Origin: Dysgonomonas mossii DSM 22836
GTDB taxonomy: Bacteria; Bacteroidota; Bacteroidia; Bacteroidales; Dysgonomonadaceae
Direction: 5' to 3'
DNA length: 64,000 bases
Assembly: GCF_000213575.1 (NCBI RefSeq)
Contig: NZ_GL892004.1
Location: forward strand, 496,001 to 560,000
Shown: positions 1 through 9,143 of the stretch, one piece after another
Position numbering within the stretch: position 1 is the stretch's first letter
Layout: the number at the start of each line of letters is the position of its first letter
Notes under the pieces: model-generated
What the model was told of the DNA's origin: nothing
The model's input: the letters and a program-made list of their open reading frames with translations, nothing else
The model's database searches: none
Made by a program: the position numbers and the translations under genes

Positions 1-341
1 AGGATATCTCTAACTTTAAGTTGCGTCGTAAGATGCCGATTGGCGTAATGGTAACATTGCGTAACGAAAAGATGTATGAATTCCTTGAAAGACTTGTACG
101 TGTAGCACTTCCTCGTATTCGTGACTTTAAAGGTATCGAAAGTAAGCTTGACGGACGTGGAAACTATACACTAGGTATCGAAGAGCAGATTATCTTCCCT
201 GAAATTAATATCGACAACATTAGCCGTATTTTGGGAATGAATATTACCTTTGTAACTTCTGCAAAAACAGATGAAGAAGGTTATGCTTTACTTAGAGAGT
301 TCGGATTACCATTTAAAAACGCAAAAAAAGAATTGATATAA
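1..341 (+). CDS. rplE: 50S ribosomal protein L5, 5' truncated by window edge
   Basis: The reading frame is open from base 3 to a TAA at 339-341 and shows the C-terminal 112 residues of L5. The family signature PRIRDFKG is followed by the conserved core around [14 protein letters not shown]5 is normally about 180 residues, so roughly the first 70 lie outside the window. L5 binds 5S rRNA in the central protuberance of the large subunit. The next gene, rpsN, starts one base after the stop, so the two are almost certainly co-translated in the spc operon. The apparent TTG at position 21 is internal and not a real start. Confidence 0.97.
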   Translation, partial: DISNFKLRRKMPIGVMVTLRNEKMYEFLERLVRVALPRIRDFKGIESKLDGRGNYTLGIEEQIIFPEINIDNISRILGMNITFVTSAKTDEEGYALLREFGLPFKNAKKELI

Positions 342-342
342 G

Positions 343-612
343 ATGGCAAAAGAATCAATGAAAGCTCGCGAGGTAAAAAGAGCTAAACTGGTTGCTAAAT
401 ATGCAGCTAAAAGAGCGCAGTTGAAAGCCGATGGCGATTACGAAGCGCTACAAGCTCTACCTAAGAATGCTTCACCTGTACGTCTGCACAATCGTTGCAG
501 CCTTACAGGTCGTCCAAAAGGGTATATTCGCCAGTTTGGAATTTCCCGTATCCAATTTAGGGAAATGGCTTCTAAGGGGTTAATACCCGGAGTTAAAAAA
601 GCAAGTTGGTAA
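343..612 (+). CDS. rpsN: 30S ribosomal protein S14, zinc-free form
   Basis: 89 residues, with the S14 signature [22 protein letters not shown] spread over the middle and the usual C-terminal ending KKASW. Only one cysteine is present, so the paired CxxC zinc ligands of the short (about 61 aa) form are absent; this is the longer C-minus type. It assembles into the 30S head. It sits one base after rplE and 65 bases before rpsH; that gap contains a small hairpin listed separately. Confidence 0.97.
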   Translation: MAKESMKAREVKRAKLVAKYAAKRAQLKADGDYEALQALPKNASPVRLHNRCSLTGRPKGYIRQFGISRIQFREMASKGLIPGVKKASW

Positions 613-642
613 GAAATTATTTTAGTATAGAATTAAATATTG

Positions 643-656
643 TCCCGGTTGCGGGA
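643..656 (+). promoter_or_regulatory. GC-rich hairpin in rpsN-rpsH gap
   Basis: TCCCG at 643-647 pairs perfectly with CGGGA at 652-656 across a GTTG loop. An outer AATTAA (631-636) can pair with TTAATT (657-662) to extend the stem. It lies 16 bases before rpsH. In E. coli the spc operon is autoregulated by S8 binding an mRNA hairpin; whether this stem plays that role here is only inference. Confidence 0.35.
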
Positions 657-677
657 TTAATTTAAATCAATTTAAAC

Positions 678-1073
678 ATGACAGATCCAATAGCAGATTA
701 TTTGACGCGTGTTAGAAACGCTATCATGGCTGGACACAGAGTTGTGGAAATTCCAGCGTCAAATTTGAAGAAAGAGATTACAAAAATTCTCATGGAAAAG
801 GGCTACATCCTTAACTATAAGTTTGTAGACGAGGGTCCTCAAGGTTCAATTAAGATTGCCTTGAAGTATGATCCGGTAAATAAAGTAAACGCGATTAAGA
901 AATTAATCCGCGTATCGTCTCCAGGTCTACGTAAATACGTAGGGTATAAAGAAATGCCTCGTGTTCTTAACGGACTAGGTATAGCTGTAGTATCTACCTC
1001 TAAAGGAGTGATGACAGACAAGGAAGCTCGCGAACTGAAAGTTGGTGGCGAAGTAATGTGTTATGTTTATTAA
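678..1073 (+). CDS. rpsH: 30S ribosomal protein S8
   Basis: 131 residues, the normal S8 length. It begins [15 protein letters not shown], the family's classic N-terminus, and ends with the conserved GGEVMCYVY-like tail. S8 is a primary 16S rRNA binder of the central domain, and in enterobacteria it is the translational repressor of the spc operon. It has no close overlap with its neighbours: 65 bases after rpsN and 22 before rplF. Confidence 0.97.
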   Translation: MTDPIADYLTRVRNAIMAGHRVVEIPASNLKKEITKILMEKGYILNYKFVDEGPQGSIKIALKYDPVNKVNAIKKLIRVSSPGLRKYVGYKEMPRVLNGLGIAVVSTSKGVMTDKEARELKVGGEVMCYVY

Positions 1074-1095
1074 TTAAGAGGGAGGATAGAAAGTT

Positions 1096-1650
1096 ATGTC
1101 AAGAATAGGAAAATTACCCGTAAATCTTCCGGCCGGAGTAACAGTTACTGTTGGCAAGGATAATGTAGTTACAGTAAAAGGGCCTAAAGGGGAACTATCG
1201 CAAGAAATTAATTCTGATCTCAAAGTCTCTGTTGAAGACGGATTGTTGTCTGTGACACGTCCTTCTGATGATAGAATTCATCGTGCGTTACATGGTCTTT
1301 ACAGATCATTGATTAACAACATGGTTATTGGCGTTTCTGAAGGATATCGCAAAGAGTTGGAATTAGTAGGGGTTGGTTACCGTGCATCAAATGCAGGTCA
1401 GCTTCTGGAATTATCTTTAGGATTTACACACAACATCCACATGATGTTGCCTCCTGAAGTGAAACTAGAAACTAAATCGGAGAGAAACAAAAACCCTCTA
1501 ATTATACTAGAATCTTGTGATAAACAGCTGATTGGCCAGATTTGTGCAAAAATCCGCTCATTCCGTAAACCGGAACCTTACAAAGGTAAAGGTATACGCT
1601 TTGTTGGTGAGATTATTCGTCGCAAGTCAGGTAAGGCCGCAGGTAAATAA
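1096..1650 (+). CDS. rplF: 50S ribosomal protein L6
   Basis: 184 residues with the tandem L6 fold. It starts MSRIGKLPVNLPAGV and ends with the conserved PEPYKGKGIRFVGE block and a basic tail. A purine-rich ribosome-binding stretch (gagggagga) lies a few bases upstream. L6 binds domain VI of 23S rRNA near the sarcin-ricin loop. Gene order and spacing fit the spc operon. Confidence 0.97.
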   Translation: MSRIGKLPVNLPAGVTVTVGKDNVVTVKGPKGELSQEINSDLKVSVEDGLLSVTRPSDDRIHRALHGLYRSLINNMVIGVSEGYRKELELVGVGYRASNAGQLLELSLGFTHNIHMMLPPEVKLETKSERNKNPLIILESCDKQLIGQICAKIRSFRKPEPYKGKGIRFVGEIIRRKSGKAAGK

Positions 1651-1669
1651 TTCATAAACTGTAGTAATC

Positions 1670-2014
1670 ATGGTAACAAAGACAGAAAGAAGAAATAAAA
1701 TAAAGATGCGTGTACGTGGCAAGATCCGCGGAACAAGCGAACGTCCACGCCTGACTGTATTCAGAAGCAACAAGCAAATTTATGCGCAAGTTATCGACGA
1801 TTTGACAGGTAAAACTTTGGCGGCAGCATCTTCTCTGAAATTATCAGAGAAAGCTCCTAAAAAAGAAATAGCTGCTAAAGTTGGAGAACTTATCGCTAAG
1901 AGTGCTCAGGAAGCTGGTATTACAACTGTGGTATTCGACCGTAACGGTTACCTGTATCATGGTAGAATTAAAGAATTGGCAGATGCTGCCCGTAACGGTG
2001 GACTTAAATTTTAA
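1670..2014 (+). CDS. rplR: 50S ribosomal protein L18
   Basis: 114 residues. A basic N-terminus is followed by the L18 motif [20 protein letters not shown] and the C-terminal [20 protein letters not shown]18 binds 5S rRNA together with L5. It lies five bases before rpsE, which indicates coupled translation. Confidence 0.97.
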   Translation: MVTKTERRNKIKMRVRGKIRGTSERPRLTVFRSNKQIYAQVIDDLTGKTLAAASSLKLSEKAPKKEIAAKVGELIAKSAQEAGITTVVFDRNGYLYHGRIKELADAARNGGLKF

Positions 2015-2019
2015 TAGAA

Positions 2020-2538
2020 ATGGCAGGAGTTAACAATAGAGTAAAATCGACAAACGACATCGAACTAAAAGATAGACTAGTAGCTATCAACCGTGTTACT
2101 AAAGTAACAAAGGGAGGTCGTACATTCAGCTTTGCCGCTATCGTAGTTGTAGGTAATGAAGATGGTATCGTAGGCTGGGGCCTAGGTAAAGCGGGTGAAG
2201 TAACTACAGCCATTGCTAAAGGAGTTGAAGCTGCAAAGAAAAACCTTATCAAAGTTCCGATTCTTAAAGGAACAGTTCCTCACGAGCAAATCGCTCGTTT
2301 CGGTGGATCTGAAGTTATGCTTCGTCCTGCTGCTCCCGGTACAGGGGTTAAGGCAGGGGGTGCGATGCGTGCCGTACTTGAGAGTGTGGGAGTAACAGAT
2401 GTATTGGCAAAGTCGAAAGGTTCGTCTAACCCTCACAACCTTGTGAAGGCTACTATCGAAGCTTTGGGCGAATTGAGAGATGCTTACACTGTAGCTCAGA
2501 ATAGAGGTATTTCTATGGAAAAAGTGTTTAAAGGTTAA
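2020..2538 (+). CDS. rpsE: 30S ribosomal protein S5
   Basis: 172 residues, with the S5 N-terminal double-stranded-RNA-binding fold ([15 protein letters not shown], then FAAIVVVG) and the C-terminal domain containing the conserved GGAMRAVLE stretch and [12 protein letters not shown]5 helps decoding fidelity in the 30S body. It is followed 20 bases later by rpmD. Confidence 0.97.
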   Translation: MAGVNNRVKSTNDIELKDRLVAINRVTKVTKGGRTFSFAAIVVVGNEDGIVGWGLGKAGEVTTAIAKGVEAAKKNLIKVPILKGTVPHEQIARFGGSEVMLRPAAPGTGVKAGGAMRAVLESVGVTDVLAKSKGSSNPHNLVKATIEALGELRDAYTVAQNRGISMEKVFKG

Positions 2539-2558
2539 TTTGCAAAGAAAAAATTATT

Positions 2559-2735
2559 ATGGCAAAAATTAAAGTTAAACAAGTAAAGAGCAGAATCAAA
2601 TGTCCTAAAGACCAAAAGATGACATTAGACGCTTTGGGTCTTAGAAAGTTGAATCGTGTAGTAGAGCATGAAGACACACCGTCTATCAGAGGTATGATCA
2701 ACAAGGTGAGCCATCTGGTCTCTATTGTCGAGTAA
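2559..2735 (+). CDS. rpmD: 50S ribosomal protein L30
   Basis: 58-codon gene beginning [16 protein letters not shown] and ending VSHLVSIVE, with TAA at 2733-2735. The length and the internal ALGLRKLN-like motif are those of bacterial L30, and the position between rpsE and rplO is its standard place in the spc operon. The start is preceded by an A-rich stretch rather than a strong GGAGG, as is common in Bacteroidota. Confidence 0.95.
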   Translation: MAKIKVKQVKSRIKCPKDQKMTLDALGLRKLNRVVEHEDTPSIRGMINKVSHLVSIVE

Positions 2736-2766
2736 TTTAGTTTAGTAAGATAAAAAAATATAAAAT

Positions 2767-3216
2767 ATGAGTTTATCAAATATGAGACCTGCTGAAGGAT
2801 CAACTAAAACTGGAAAGAGAATCGGACGTGGTACCGGATCTGGTTTAGGTGGTACTTCCACAAGAGGTCATAAAGGAGCTAAGTCCAGATCAGGTTATTC
2901 CAGAAAGTTTGGATTCGAAGGGGGTCAGATGCCGATTCAACGTCGTTTGCCTAAATTCGGTTTCAAAAACATTAACCGTGTTGAATACAAAGCTATCAAC
3001 CTGGATGTTTTACAACGTTTAGCTGATGTTAAGAAACTTACAAAAATCGATGTTCAAACATTGATCGATGGCGGTTTCCTATCAGGTAATCAATTAGTAA
3101 AGATACTTGGAAACGGAGCCCTTACAGCTAAAGTTGACGTAGAAGCACATGCCTTCTCTAAATCAGCAGAAGCAGCTATTGAGGCTATAGGTGGAACAGT
3201 AACAAAACTGAAGTAA
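2767..3216 (+). CDS. rplO: 50S ribosomal protein L15
   Basis: 149 residues. The glycine- and arginine-rich N-terminal extension (GRGTGSGLGGTSTRGHKG) threads into 23S rRNA, and the QMPIQRRLPKFGF motif is diagnostic of L15. The stop is separated by one base from the secY start (TAAGATG), so translation of the two is probably coupled. Confidence 0.97.
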   Translation: MSLSNMRPAEGSTKTGKRIGRGTGSGLGGTSTRGHKGAKSRSGYSRKFGFEGGQMPIQRRLPKFGFKNINRVEYKAINLDVLQRLADVKKLTKIDVQTLIDGGFLSGNQLVKILGNGALTAKVDVEAHAFSKSAEAAIEAIGGTVTKLK

Positions 3217-3217
3217 G

Positions 3218-4534
3218 ATGGGATTGGTAAAAACACTGGAAAATATATGGAAGATTGAGGACCTTAGAAAAAGGCTCCTCATCACCTTCTTTTTCGTAGT
3301 GATCTATCGCTTCGGAGTTCACATCATCCTTCCCGGAGTAGATCCTCAGCAGCTTGCTAGTTTGCATTCTATGACTGCCGGAGGTTTGCTCGGAATATTG
3401 GATATGTTCTCGGGAGGTGCATTTGCCAATGCTTCGATCTTTGCATTAGGTATCATGCCTTATATCTCGGCATCTATCGTTATCCAATTATTGGGTATCG
3501 CGATACCATATTTCCAAAAGTTGCAGAGAGAAGGCGAAAGCGGACGTACCAAGATGAACCAATATACACGTTATCTGACAGTAGCAATCCTTGTATTCCA
3601 AGGACCTGCATACCTGTTGGGAGCGTTAGGACCTGCAGCCCCTTCTTCATGGGATTTTCTTATTCCTTCTACAATTATTCTTGCGGGAGGTAGTATGTTT
3701 GTCTTATGGTTAGGAGAGCGTATCACAGATAAAGGTATAGGTAATGGTGTTTCTTTCATTATCCTTGTGGGTATCATATCACGTCTTCCACATGCGCTGA
3801 TCGGTGAATTTACTTCACGATTGAGCAACCCTGCTGGAGGATTGGTTATGTTTTTGGCAGAAATAGTATTTTTGTTACTGGTTGTTTGCGGAGCAATATT
3901 ACTAGTACAAGGTACTCGCCGTATACCGGTTCAATATGCTAAGAGAGTAGTGGGTAACAAACAATATGGCGGAGCTCGTCAGTATATTCCACTTAAGGTA
4001 AATGCAGCGAACGTAATGCCTATCATCTTTGCTCAGGCAATCATGATGGTGCCAGTTATGTTTGCAGGATTCTCTACCGATAAAACAGGTTTTCTAGGGT
4101 CTTTTACCGATCATACAAGTGTAGTATACAATGTTGTACTTGCCGTACTTATTATTGCTTTCACATGGTTCTATACTGCTGTTACCATCAATCCGGTGCA
4201 GATGGCAGATGAACTGAAGCGCAACAATGGTTTCATTCCGGGTATCAAACCGGGCAAAAAGACAGCAGACTATATCGACTCGATAATGTCCCGTATAACA
4301 TTCCCGGGATCATTGTTCTTGGCGTTGGTTGCTATCATGCCTGCATTTGCAAGTACTTTTGGAGTAAGCCGTGAGTTTTCTCAATTCTTTGGGGGAACAT
4401 CGTTGCTGATTCTTGTGGGAGTTGTTTTGGATACACTGCAACAAATTGAGAGCCACCTATTGATGAGACATTACGATGGCTTATTGAAATCTGGTAGAAT
4501 CAAAGGACGTTCGGGTTCGATCGCAGCTTATTAA
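3218..4534 (+). CDS. secY: Protein translocase subunit SecY
   Basis: 438 residues forming the channel of the Sec translocon in the inner membrane. About ten hydrophobic segments are visible, including the plug-region sequence after TM1 (GGAFANASIFALGIMPYISASI) and the cytoplasmic loop NPVQMADELKRNNGFIPGIKPG, both highly conserved in SecY. It is the last large spc-operon gene and is followed after 12 bases, with a good aggaggt ribosome-binding site, by map. Confidence 0.98.
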   Translation: MGLVKTLENIWKIEDLRKRLLITFFFVVIYRFGVHIILPGVDPQQLASLHSMTAGGLLGILDMFSGGAFANASIFALGIMPYISASIVIQLLGIAIPYFQKLQREGESGRTKMNQYTRYLTVAILVFQGPAYLLGALGPAAPSSWDFLIPSTIILAGGSMFVLWLGERITDKGIGNGVSFIILVGIISRLPHALIGEFTSRLSNPAGGLVMFLAEIVFLLLVVCGAILLVQGTRRIPVQYAKRVVGNKQYGGARQYIPLKVNAANVMPIIFAQAIMMVPVMFAGFSTDKTGFLGSFTDHTSVVYNVVLAVLIIAFTWFYTAVTINPVQMADELKRNNGFIPGIKPGKKTADYIDSIMSRITFPGSLFLALVAIMPAFASTFGVSREFSQFFGGTSLLILVGVVLDTLQQIESHLLMRHYDGLLKSGRIKGRSGSIAAY

Positions 4535-4546
4535 GGAGGTTTATAA

Positions 4547-5347
4547 ATGATATTCCTGAAAACAGACGAAGAAATTGAATTGATGCGTGAAGCTAACCGC
4601 CTGGTGGGTATGACCCTGGGCGAGGTAGCTAAACATATTAAGCCGGGGGTAACTCCTGCTCAGTTAGATAAAATTGCTAAAGAATTTATATACGATCACG
4701 GAGCAATACCTTCTTTCTTAGGATACAAGGGTGCTCCGGGAACCGTAGACTTTCCGGGTGCTATATGTGCTTCGGTAAACGATCAGGTGGTGCACGGTTT
4801 CCCTACTGATTATATTCTTAAAGATGGAGACGTGATCTCTGTTGATTGCGGTACTGAGAAGAACGGATTTTGTGGCGATTCGGCCTATACATTTTGTGTA
4901 GGAGAAGTTGCGGAAGATGTGAAAGCTTTGTTGCGGACAACAAAAGAATCTCTTTATTTGGGTATAGAGAAAGCTATAGAGGGTAATCGTATAGGAGATA
5001 TCGGTGAGGCAGTACAAACATATTGTGAGAAACATGGCTATTCGGTCGTTCGCGAACTGGTTGGACATGGTATAGGTCGCAAGATGCACGAAGCTCCCGA
5101 GGTTCCTAACTATGGTAAACGAGGTACAGGCCCTTTGTTGAAAAAAGGTATGTGCATCGCCATAGAACCGATGATTAATATGGGAAGCAAGAATGTCGTT
5201 TTCGAAAATGATGGGTGGACTATAAGAACTCGTGACCGTAAACCTTCGGCTCACTTTGAGCATACAGTCGCTATTCGTCAGGGAAAAGCAGACATATTAT
5301 CTACATTTGAATTTGTAGAAGCTGTTTTAGGAAGTAACGCAATTTAA
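4547..5347 (+). CDS. map: Methionine aminopeptidase type I
   Basis: 266 residues. It removes the initiator methionine from nascent proteins, using a di-metal centre. The five metal ligands can be recognised: Asp in SVDCGT, Asp in CGDSAYTF, His in GHGIGRKMHE, Glu in AIEPMI and Glu in FEHTVA. It lacks the N-terminal zinc-finger extension of some types. The location between secY and infA is conserved in many bacteria and ties N-terminal processing to the translation operon. Confidence 0.96.
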   Translation: MIFLKTDEEIELMREANRLVGMTLGEVAKHIKPGVTPAQLDKIAKEFIYDHGAIPSFLGYKGAPGTVDFPGAICASVNDQVVHGFPTDYILKDGDVISVDCGTEKNGFCGDSAYTFCVGEVAEDVKALLRTTKESLYLGIEKAIEGNRIGDIGEAVQTYCEKHGYSVVRELVGHGIGRKMHEAPEVPNYGKRGTGPLLKKGMCIAIEPMINMGSKNVVFENDGWTIRTRDRKPSAHFEHTVAIRQGKADILSTFEFVEAVLGSNAI

Positions 5348-5365
5348 AAAACCTTTTATTTATTT

Positions 5366-5584
5366 ATGGCTAAACAATCGGCAATAGAACAAGATGGAGT
5401 TATAGTTGAAGCACTATCAAATGCTATGTTTCGTGTAGAACTCGAAAACGGTCACGAAATCACAGCACATATCTCAGGAAAGATGCGTATGCATTACATT
5501 AAAATACTTCCCGGAGATAAGGTACGTGTAGAGATGTCTCCTTATGATTTAACAAAAGGACGGATTTCATTCAGATACAAATAA
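5366..5584 (+). CDS. infA: Translation initiation factor IF-1
   Basis: 72 residues, the exact family length, folding as one OB barrel that sits in the A site of the 30S subunit during initiation. It starts [30 protein letters not shown] and contains the conserved [19 protein letters not shown] core. It lies 18 bases after map and 14 before rpmJ. Confidence 0.97.
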   Translation: MAKQSAIEQDGVIVEALSNAMFRVELENGHEITAHISGKMRMHYIKILPGDKVRVEMSPYDLTKGRISFRYK

Positions 5585-5598
5585 AAAAAACATAAGAT

Positions 5599-5715
5599 AT
5601 GAAAGTAAGAGCATCAATTAAGAAGCGTACTGCTGACTGCAAGATTGTCAGAAGAAAAGGTCGCTTATACGTGATAAACAAAAAAAATCCTAAGTTCAAA
5701 CAACGTCAGGGATAA
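5599..5715 (+). CDS. rpmJ: 50S ribosomal protein L36
   Basis: 38-residue gene starting [19 protein letters not shown] and ending KFKQRQG, with TAA at 5713-5715. It matches L36 in size and motif. Only one cysteine remains, so the C-x2-C...C-x4-H zinc site of the classical form is missing; this is a zinc-independent L36. The position between infA and rpsM is canonical. Confidence 0.95.
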   Translation: MKVRASIKKRTADCKIVRRKGRLYVINKKNPKFKQRQG

Positions 5716-5718
5716 TTT

Positions 5719-5737
5719 ATTAATTTTGCAAATTAAT
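5719..5737 (+). promoter_or_regulatory. Inverted repeat with TAATTTTG promoter-like element before rpsM
   Basis: ATTAATTT (5719-5726) and AAATTAAT (5730-5737) form a perfect 8-bp inverted repeat around TGC. Inside it, 5721-5728 reads TAATTTTG, which matches the Bacteroidota -7 consensus TAnnTTTG, 21 bases before the rpsM ATG. No good -33 TTG is seen at the expected distance, so an internal alpha-operon promoter is only a possibility; a weak attenuator is the alternative. Confidence 0.3.
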
Positions 5738-5748
5738 CTAAAAAATAT

Positions 5749-6129
5749 ATGGCAATAAGAATAGTTGGGGTCGATTTACCACAAAATAAGAGAGGCGAGA
5801 TAGCCTTGACATACATTTATGGTATCGGACGTAGCTCTGCTAACAAAATCCTTGCTGAAGCAGGTATTGATAAAGATGTCAAGGTAAAAGACTGGAACGA
5901 TGATCAGGCCGGAGCTGTGCGTGAAATCATCGCTGCTCAGTTTAAAGTAGAAGGAGACTTGCGTTCGGAAGTACAACTAAACATCAAGCGATTGATGGAT
6001 ATAGGTTGTTACAGAGGTATCCGTCATCGTATCGGTTTACCATTGAGAGGTCAAAGTACTAAGAACAACGCCCGTACACGTAAGGGTAGAAAGAAAACTG
6101 TTGCTAACAAGAAAAAAGCTACAAAATAA
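5749..6129 (+). CDS. rpsM: 30S ribosomal protein S13
   Basis: 126 residues. It begins [27 protein letters not shown] and has the family signature [25 protein letters not shown] and a lysine-rich tail. S13 contacts the P-site tRNA and bridges to the large subunit. It is the first gene of the alpha-type block, followed 10 bases later by rpsK. Confidence 0.97.
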   Translation: MAIRIVGVDLPQNKRGEIALTYIYGIGRSSANKILAEAGIDKDVKVKDWNDDQAGAVREIIAAQFKVEGDLRSEVQLNIKRLMDIGCYRGIRHRIGLPLRGQSTKNNARTRKGRKKTVANKKKATK

Positions 6130-6139
6130 TTAATTTGAT

Positions 6140-6529
6140 ATGGCAAAAAAAACAGTCGCAGCGAAAAAGAGAAATGTTAAGGTGGATGCAATTGGCCAGG
6201 CTCATGTGCATTCTTCTTTCAACAATATCATTATATCGCTTACAAACAATGATGGGCAGGTTATCAGCTGGTCATCGGCAGGGAAGATGGGTTTCAGAAG
6301 CTCAAAAAAGAACACTCCTTACGCAGCTCAGATGGCAGCACAGGATTGTGCTAAAGTAGCATTTGACCTTGGACTAAGAAAGGTGAAAGTATACGTAAAA
6401 GGACCGGGCAACGGACGTGAGTCTGCTATCCGTACTATCCACGCAGCAGGAATCGAAGTAACAGAAATCGTTGACGTTACTCCACTTCCTCACAACGGAT
6501 GTCGTCCTCCAAAACACAGAAGAGTTTAA
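6140..6529 (+). CDS. rpsK: 30S ribosomal protein S11
   Basis: 129 residues, with the S11 motif [15 protein letters not shown] and the C-terminal [18 protein letters not shown]11 forms part of the mRNA exit region of the 30S platform. The 105 bases after it are the longest gap in the whole ribosomal cluster and may hold a regulatory leader for rpsD. Confidence 0.97.
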   Translation: MAKKTVAAKKRNVKVDAIGQAHVHSSFNNIIISLTNNDGQVISWSSAGKMGFRSSKKNTPYAAQMAAQDCAKVAFDLGLRKVKVYVKGPGNGRESAIRTIHAAGIEVTEIVDVTPLPHNGCRPPKHRRV

Positions 6530-6550
6530 TCAAATTTAAAAATTGGATCT

Positions 6551-6605
6551 TAAATTGTGATTTGATTACAAAAACCCTCTCTGTAGTCGCGGCTGCACAA
6601 TTTTA
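6551..6605 (+). promoter_or_regulatory. Structured leader upstream of rpsD
   Basis: AAATTGTG (6552-6559) pairs perfectly with CACAATTT (6596-6603). Between them GTAG/CTGC can form an inner stem around a TCGCGG loop. No TAnnTTTG element is present in the gap. S4 is an autogenous translational repressor in several bacteria, so a leader bound by S4 is a reasonable but unproven reading. Confidence 0.35.
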
Positions 6606-6634
6606 GCTTCATTTCATTATTAATTAGAAAGAAA

Positions 6635-7243
6635 ATGGCAAGATATACTGGACCAAAATCAAAAATCGCCCGTAAATTCGGAGAGCCAATATTCGGACCT
6701 GACAAAGTTCTCTCAAAAAAGAACTATCCTCCGGGACAACATGGTAACGGAAGAAAAAAGAAATCGTCCGAGTACGGTATTCAATTACGTGAAAAGCAAA
6801 AAGCAAAATATACATACGGAGTACTCGAAAGACAGTTCCGTAATATGTTTGATAGAGCTCTTGCTTCACGTGGAATCACAGGGGAAGTATTACTTCAGAT
6901 GTTAGAATCAAGATTAGATAATGTTGTATTCCGTCTAGGAATAGCTCCAACAAGAGCAGCAGCACGTCAGCTTGTTTCTCACCGTCATATTGTAGTAGAC
7001 GGATCTGTGGTAAATATTCCTTCATATTCACTAAAACCAGGCCAATTGGTAGGTGTTCGCGAAAAATCAAAATCACTTGAAGTAGTAGGCGAAGCATTAT
7101 CTGGTTTTAACCATAGCAAATACCCTTGGATCGAGTGGGATCAAGCTACGATGACAGGAAAATTCTTACATCTTCCTGAAAGAGCGGATATCCCTGAAAA
7201 CATTAAAGAACAGTTGATCGTAGAGTTGTATTCTAAAAATTAA
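6635..7243 (+). CDS. rpsD: 30S ribosomal protein S4
   Basis: 202 residues. The N-terminal domain carries [14 protein letters not shown] and the NYPPGQHG motif; an S4/Hsp45 RNA-binding domain follows from about residue 90 ([30 protein letters not shown]). There are no N-terminal zinc-binding cysteines. S4 nucleates 30S assembly on the 16S 5' domain. It is nine bases before rpoA, as in other alpha operons. Confidence 0.97.
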   Translation: MARYTGPKSKIARKFGEPIFGPDKVLSKKNYPPGQHGNGRKKKSSEYGIQLREKQKAKYTYGVLERQFRNMFDRALASRGITGEVLLQMLESRLDNVVFRLGIAPTRAAARQLVSHRHIVVDGSVVNIPSYSLKPGQLVGVREKSKSLEVVGEALSGFNHSKYPWIEWDQATMTGKFLHLPERADIPENIKEQLIVELYSKN

Positions 7244-7251
7244 TTAAATTC

Positions 7252-8244
7252 ATGGCTATATTAGCATTTCAAAAACCGGATAAAGTATTGATGTTAGAAG
7301 CGGATGATTTCTTCGGAAAATTCGAATTTCGTCCGTTAGAACCCGGGTATGGTATTACCGTGGGTAATGCTTTACGCCGTATTCTGCTTTCATCTCTTGA
7401 GGGTTTTGCTATCACTTCTATAAAAATCGACGGTGTCGAACATGAATTTGCAACCGTACCGGGTGTTATAGAAGATGTAACGAATATAATATTGAACTTG
7501 AAACAAGTTCGATTCAAGCAAATCGTAGAAGAGATTGAAACAGAAAAGGTAAGTATTACTGTCTCAGGTACCGAAGTATTCAAAGCTGGAGATATAGGGA
7601 AGCATCTGTCAGGATTTGAAGTATTAAACCCTGATCTTGTAATTTGTCACTTAGACAAAAGTGCAAGCTTCCAAATAGAATTGAATATTAACAAAGGCCG
7701 TGGGTATGTACCTGCTGATGAAAATCGTAGTCTGTCCGACGATGTTAATGTTATAGCTATCGATTCTATTTATACTCCGATCCGTAATGTAAAATATGCG
7801 ATAGAAAACTATCGTGTAGAGCAGAAAACGGACTATGAGAAATTAGTAATAGAAATAGCAACCGACGGGTCTATTCATCCAAAAGATGCTTTGAAAGAAG
7901 CAGCTAAAATCCTTATTCATCACTTTATGTTGTTCTCTGACGAAAAGATTCTTCTTGAACAAAACGAAGTAGATGGTAACGAAGAGTTTGATGAAGAAAT
8001 CCTGCACATGCGCCAGTTGCTTAAGACTAAGTTATCTGATATGAACCTTTCGGTTCGTGCACTTAACTGTCTGAAGTCAGCAGAAGTGGAAACACTTGGC
8101 GAATTGGTTCAGTTCAATAAGAATGACCTTCTTAAATTCAGAAACTTCGGTAAAAAATCGCTTACCGAGCTTGATGAGTTATTGGATAGCCTGAGCCTTT
8201 CATTCGGTATGGATATTTCTAAATATAAATTAGATAAAGATTAA
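7252..8244 (+). CDS. rpoA: RNA polymerase alpha subunit
   Basis: 330 residues. The N-terminal dimerisation domain contains [19 protein letters not shown], essential for assembly with beta and beta'. An acidic linker (about 240-250, [11 protein letters not shown]) leads to the C-terminal helix-hairpin domain [20 protein letters not shown], which contacts UP elements and activators. It is eight bases upstream of rplQ. Confidence 0.98.
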   Translation: MAILAFQKPDKVLMLEADDFFGKFEFRPLEPGYGITVGNALRRILLSSLEGFAITSIKIDGVEHEFATVPGVIEDVTNIILNLKQVRFKQIVEEIETEKVSITVSGTEVFKAGDIGKHLSGFEVLNPDLVICHLDKSASFQIELNINKGRGYVPADENRSLSDDVNVIAIDSIYTPIRNVKYAIENYRVEQKTDYEKLVIEIATDGSIHPKDALKEAAKILIHHFMLFSDEKILLEQNEVDGNEEFDEEILHMRQLLKTKLSDMNLSVRALNCLKSAEVETLGELVQFNKNDLLKFRNFGKKSLTELDELLDSLSLSFGMDISKYKLDKD

Positions 8245-8252
8245 TAAGCGAC

Positions 8253-8858
8253 ATGAGACATAATAAAAAAATTAATCATTTAGGACGTAAAAGTGCACAC
8301 AGAAATGCGATGTTATCCAATATGTGTACTTCTTTGTTACTTAGTCCTAATAAGCGCATCTTTACGACTGTAGCAAAGGCCAAAGCTTTGAGAAAAGTGG
8401 TTGAGCCTATTATTACTAAGTCAAAAGAAGATACAACTCAATCGAGACGTTTGGTTTTCCAAGAACTTCAGAGCAAAGCTGCTGTGACAGAACTGTTCCA
8501 GAATATCTCGCAGAAGATAGCCGACCGTCCGGGAGGATATACACGTATCATCAAGACAGGTAATCGTTTAGGTGACAATGCTTCAATGTGTTTTATCGAA
8601 TTAGTAGACTATAACGAAAACATGTTGAAAGAGAAGAAAGCTGCAGCTAAAGGTAGAACTCGTCGTTCGAAGAAGAAAGATGAAGCTGCTCCTGCTGTAG
8701 AAGCTAAAGAAACTGCAAAAAAAGCAAAAGCAGAAAAGGTAGAAAAAGCTGAAGAAGTAGAAGCTTTGGAAGTTGCACCAGAAACTTTGCCGGTAGTTGA
8801 AGAAACTGCTGCGCCTGAAGCTCCGGTTGCAGAAGAACCTAAAAAAGAAGAAGAGTAA
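8253..8858 (+). CDS. rplQ: 50S ribosomal protein L17 with long charged C-terminal extension
   Basis: The first ~125 residues are canonical L17 ([21 protein letters not shown], later [19 protein letters not shown]). The remaining ~75 residues are a low-complexity tail of Lys, Ala and Glu, ending in a strongly acidic PKKEEE stretch. Bacterial L17 is usually 115-130 residues. Extended tails occur in Bacteroidota; their role is not known to me. It is the last gene of the cluster and is followed 22 bases later by a terminator. Confidence 0.95.
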   Translation: MRHNKKINHLGRKSAHRNAMLSNMCTSLLLSPNKRIFTTVAKAKALRKVVEPIITKSKEDTTQSRRLVFQELQSKAAVTELFQNISQKIADRPGGYTRIIKTGNRLGDNASMCFIELVDYNENMLKEKKAAAKGRTRRSKKKDEAAPAVEAKETAKKAKAEKVEKAEEVEALEVAPETLPVVEETAAPEAPVAEEPKKEEE

Positions 8859-8880
8859 GAAATTACTCTTTTATATAAAT

Positions 8881-8920
8881 AAAAAAAGTATCTGGGGATC
8901 CAGATACTTTTTTTATTTTT
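8881..8920 (+). terminator. Bidirectional intrinsic terminator after rplQ
   Basis: GTATCTGG (8888-8895) and CCAGATAC (8900-8907) form a perfect stem with a GGAT loop. Seven A residues lie before it and seven T residues after, so the structure works in both directions. It sits between convergent rplQ (+) and pbpC (-). Confidence 0.9.
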
Positions 8921-9019
8921 TAAATCGGCGATTTAATAGGGGCATACTCTAAATTGCGATTTCTTTTTAATATAGCTATTGTACACTGTGTTTTGTATGA
9001 AGGCTGAGAAGTCTTCTAA

Positions 9020-9091
9020 AAAAATATATTATAAAGATGCATTTCTTTTAAAAACGTTGCATGGGAATGTTGTAAAAAATAATATATTTTT
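9020..9091. repeat. AT-rich 13-bp inverted repeat, possible cruciform
   Basis: AAAAATATATTAT at 9020-9032 has its exact reverse complement at 9079-9091. Inside the intervening 46 bases ATGCA (9037-9041) pairs with TGCAT (9058-9062). It lies 3' of pbpC. It may be a weak terminator or the remnant of a small inverted-repeat element. AT composition makes chance more likely than the length suggests. Confidence 0.35.
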
Positions 9092-9143
9092 CATTTTATT
9101 TTATAACTGATTGCTGTGTAGATGTTTGTGGTGTGTTTGTTTT

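Noticed and set aside
4718-5263. 181-residue minus-strand frame opposite map
   Set aside because: Lies wholly inside a strongly conserved gene, has no family signature, and is a reading-frame shadow.
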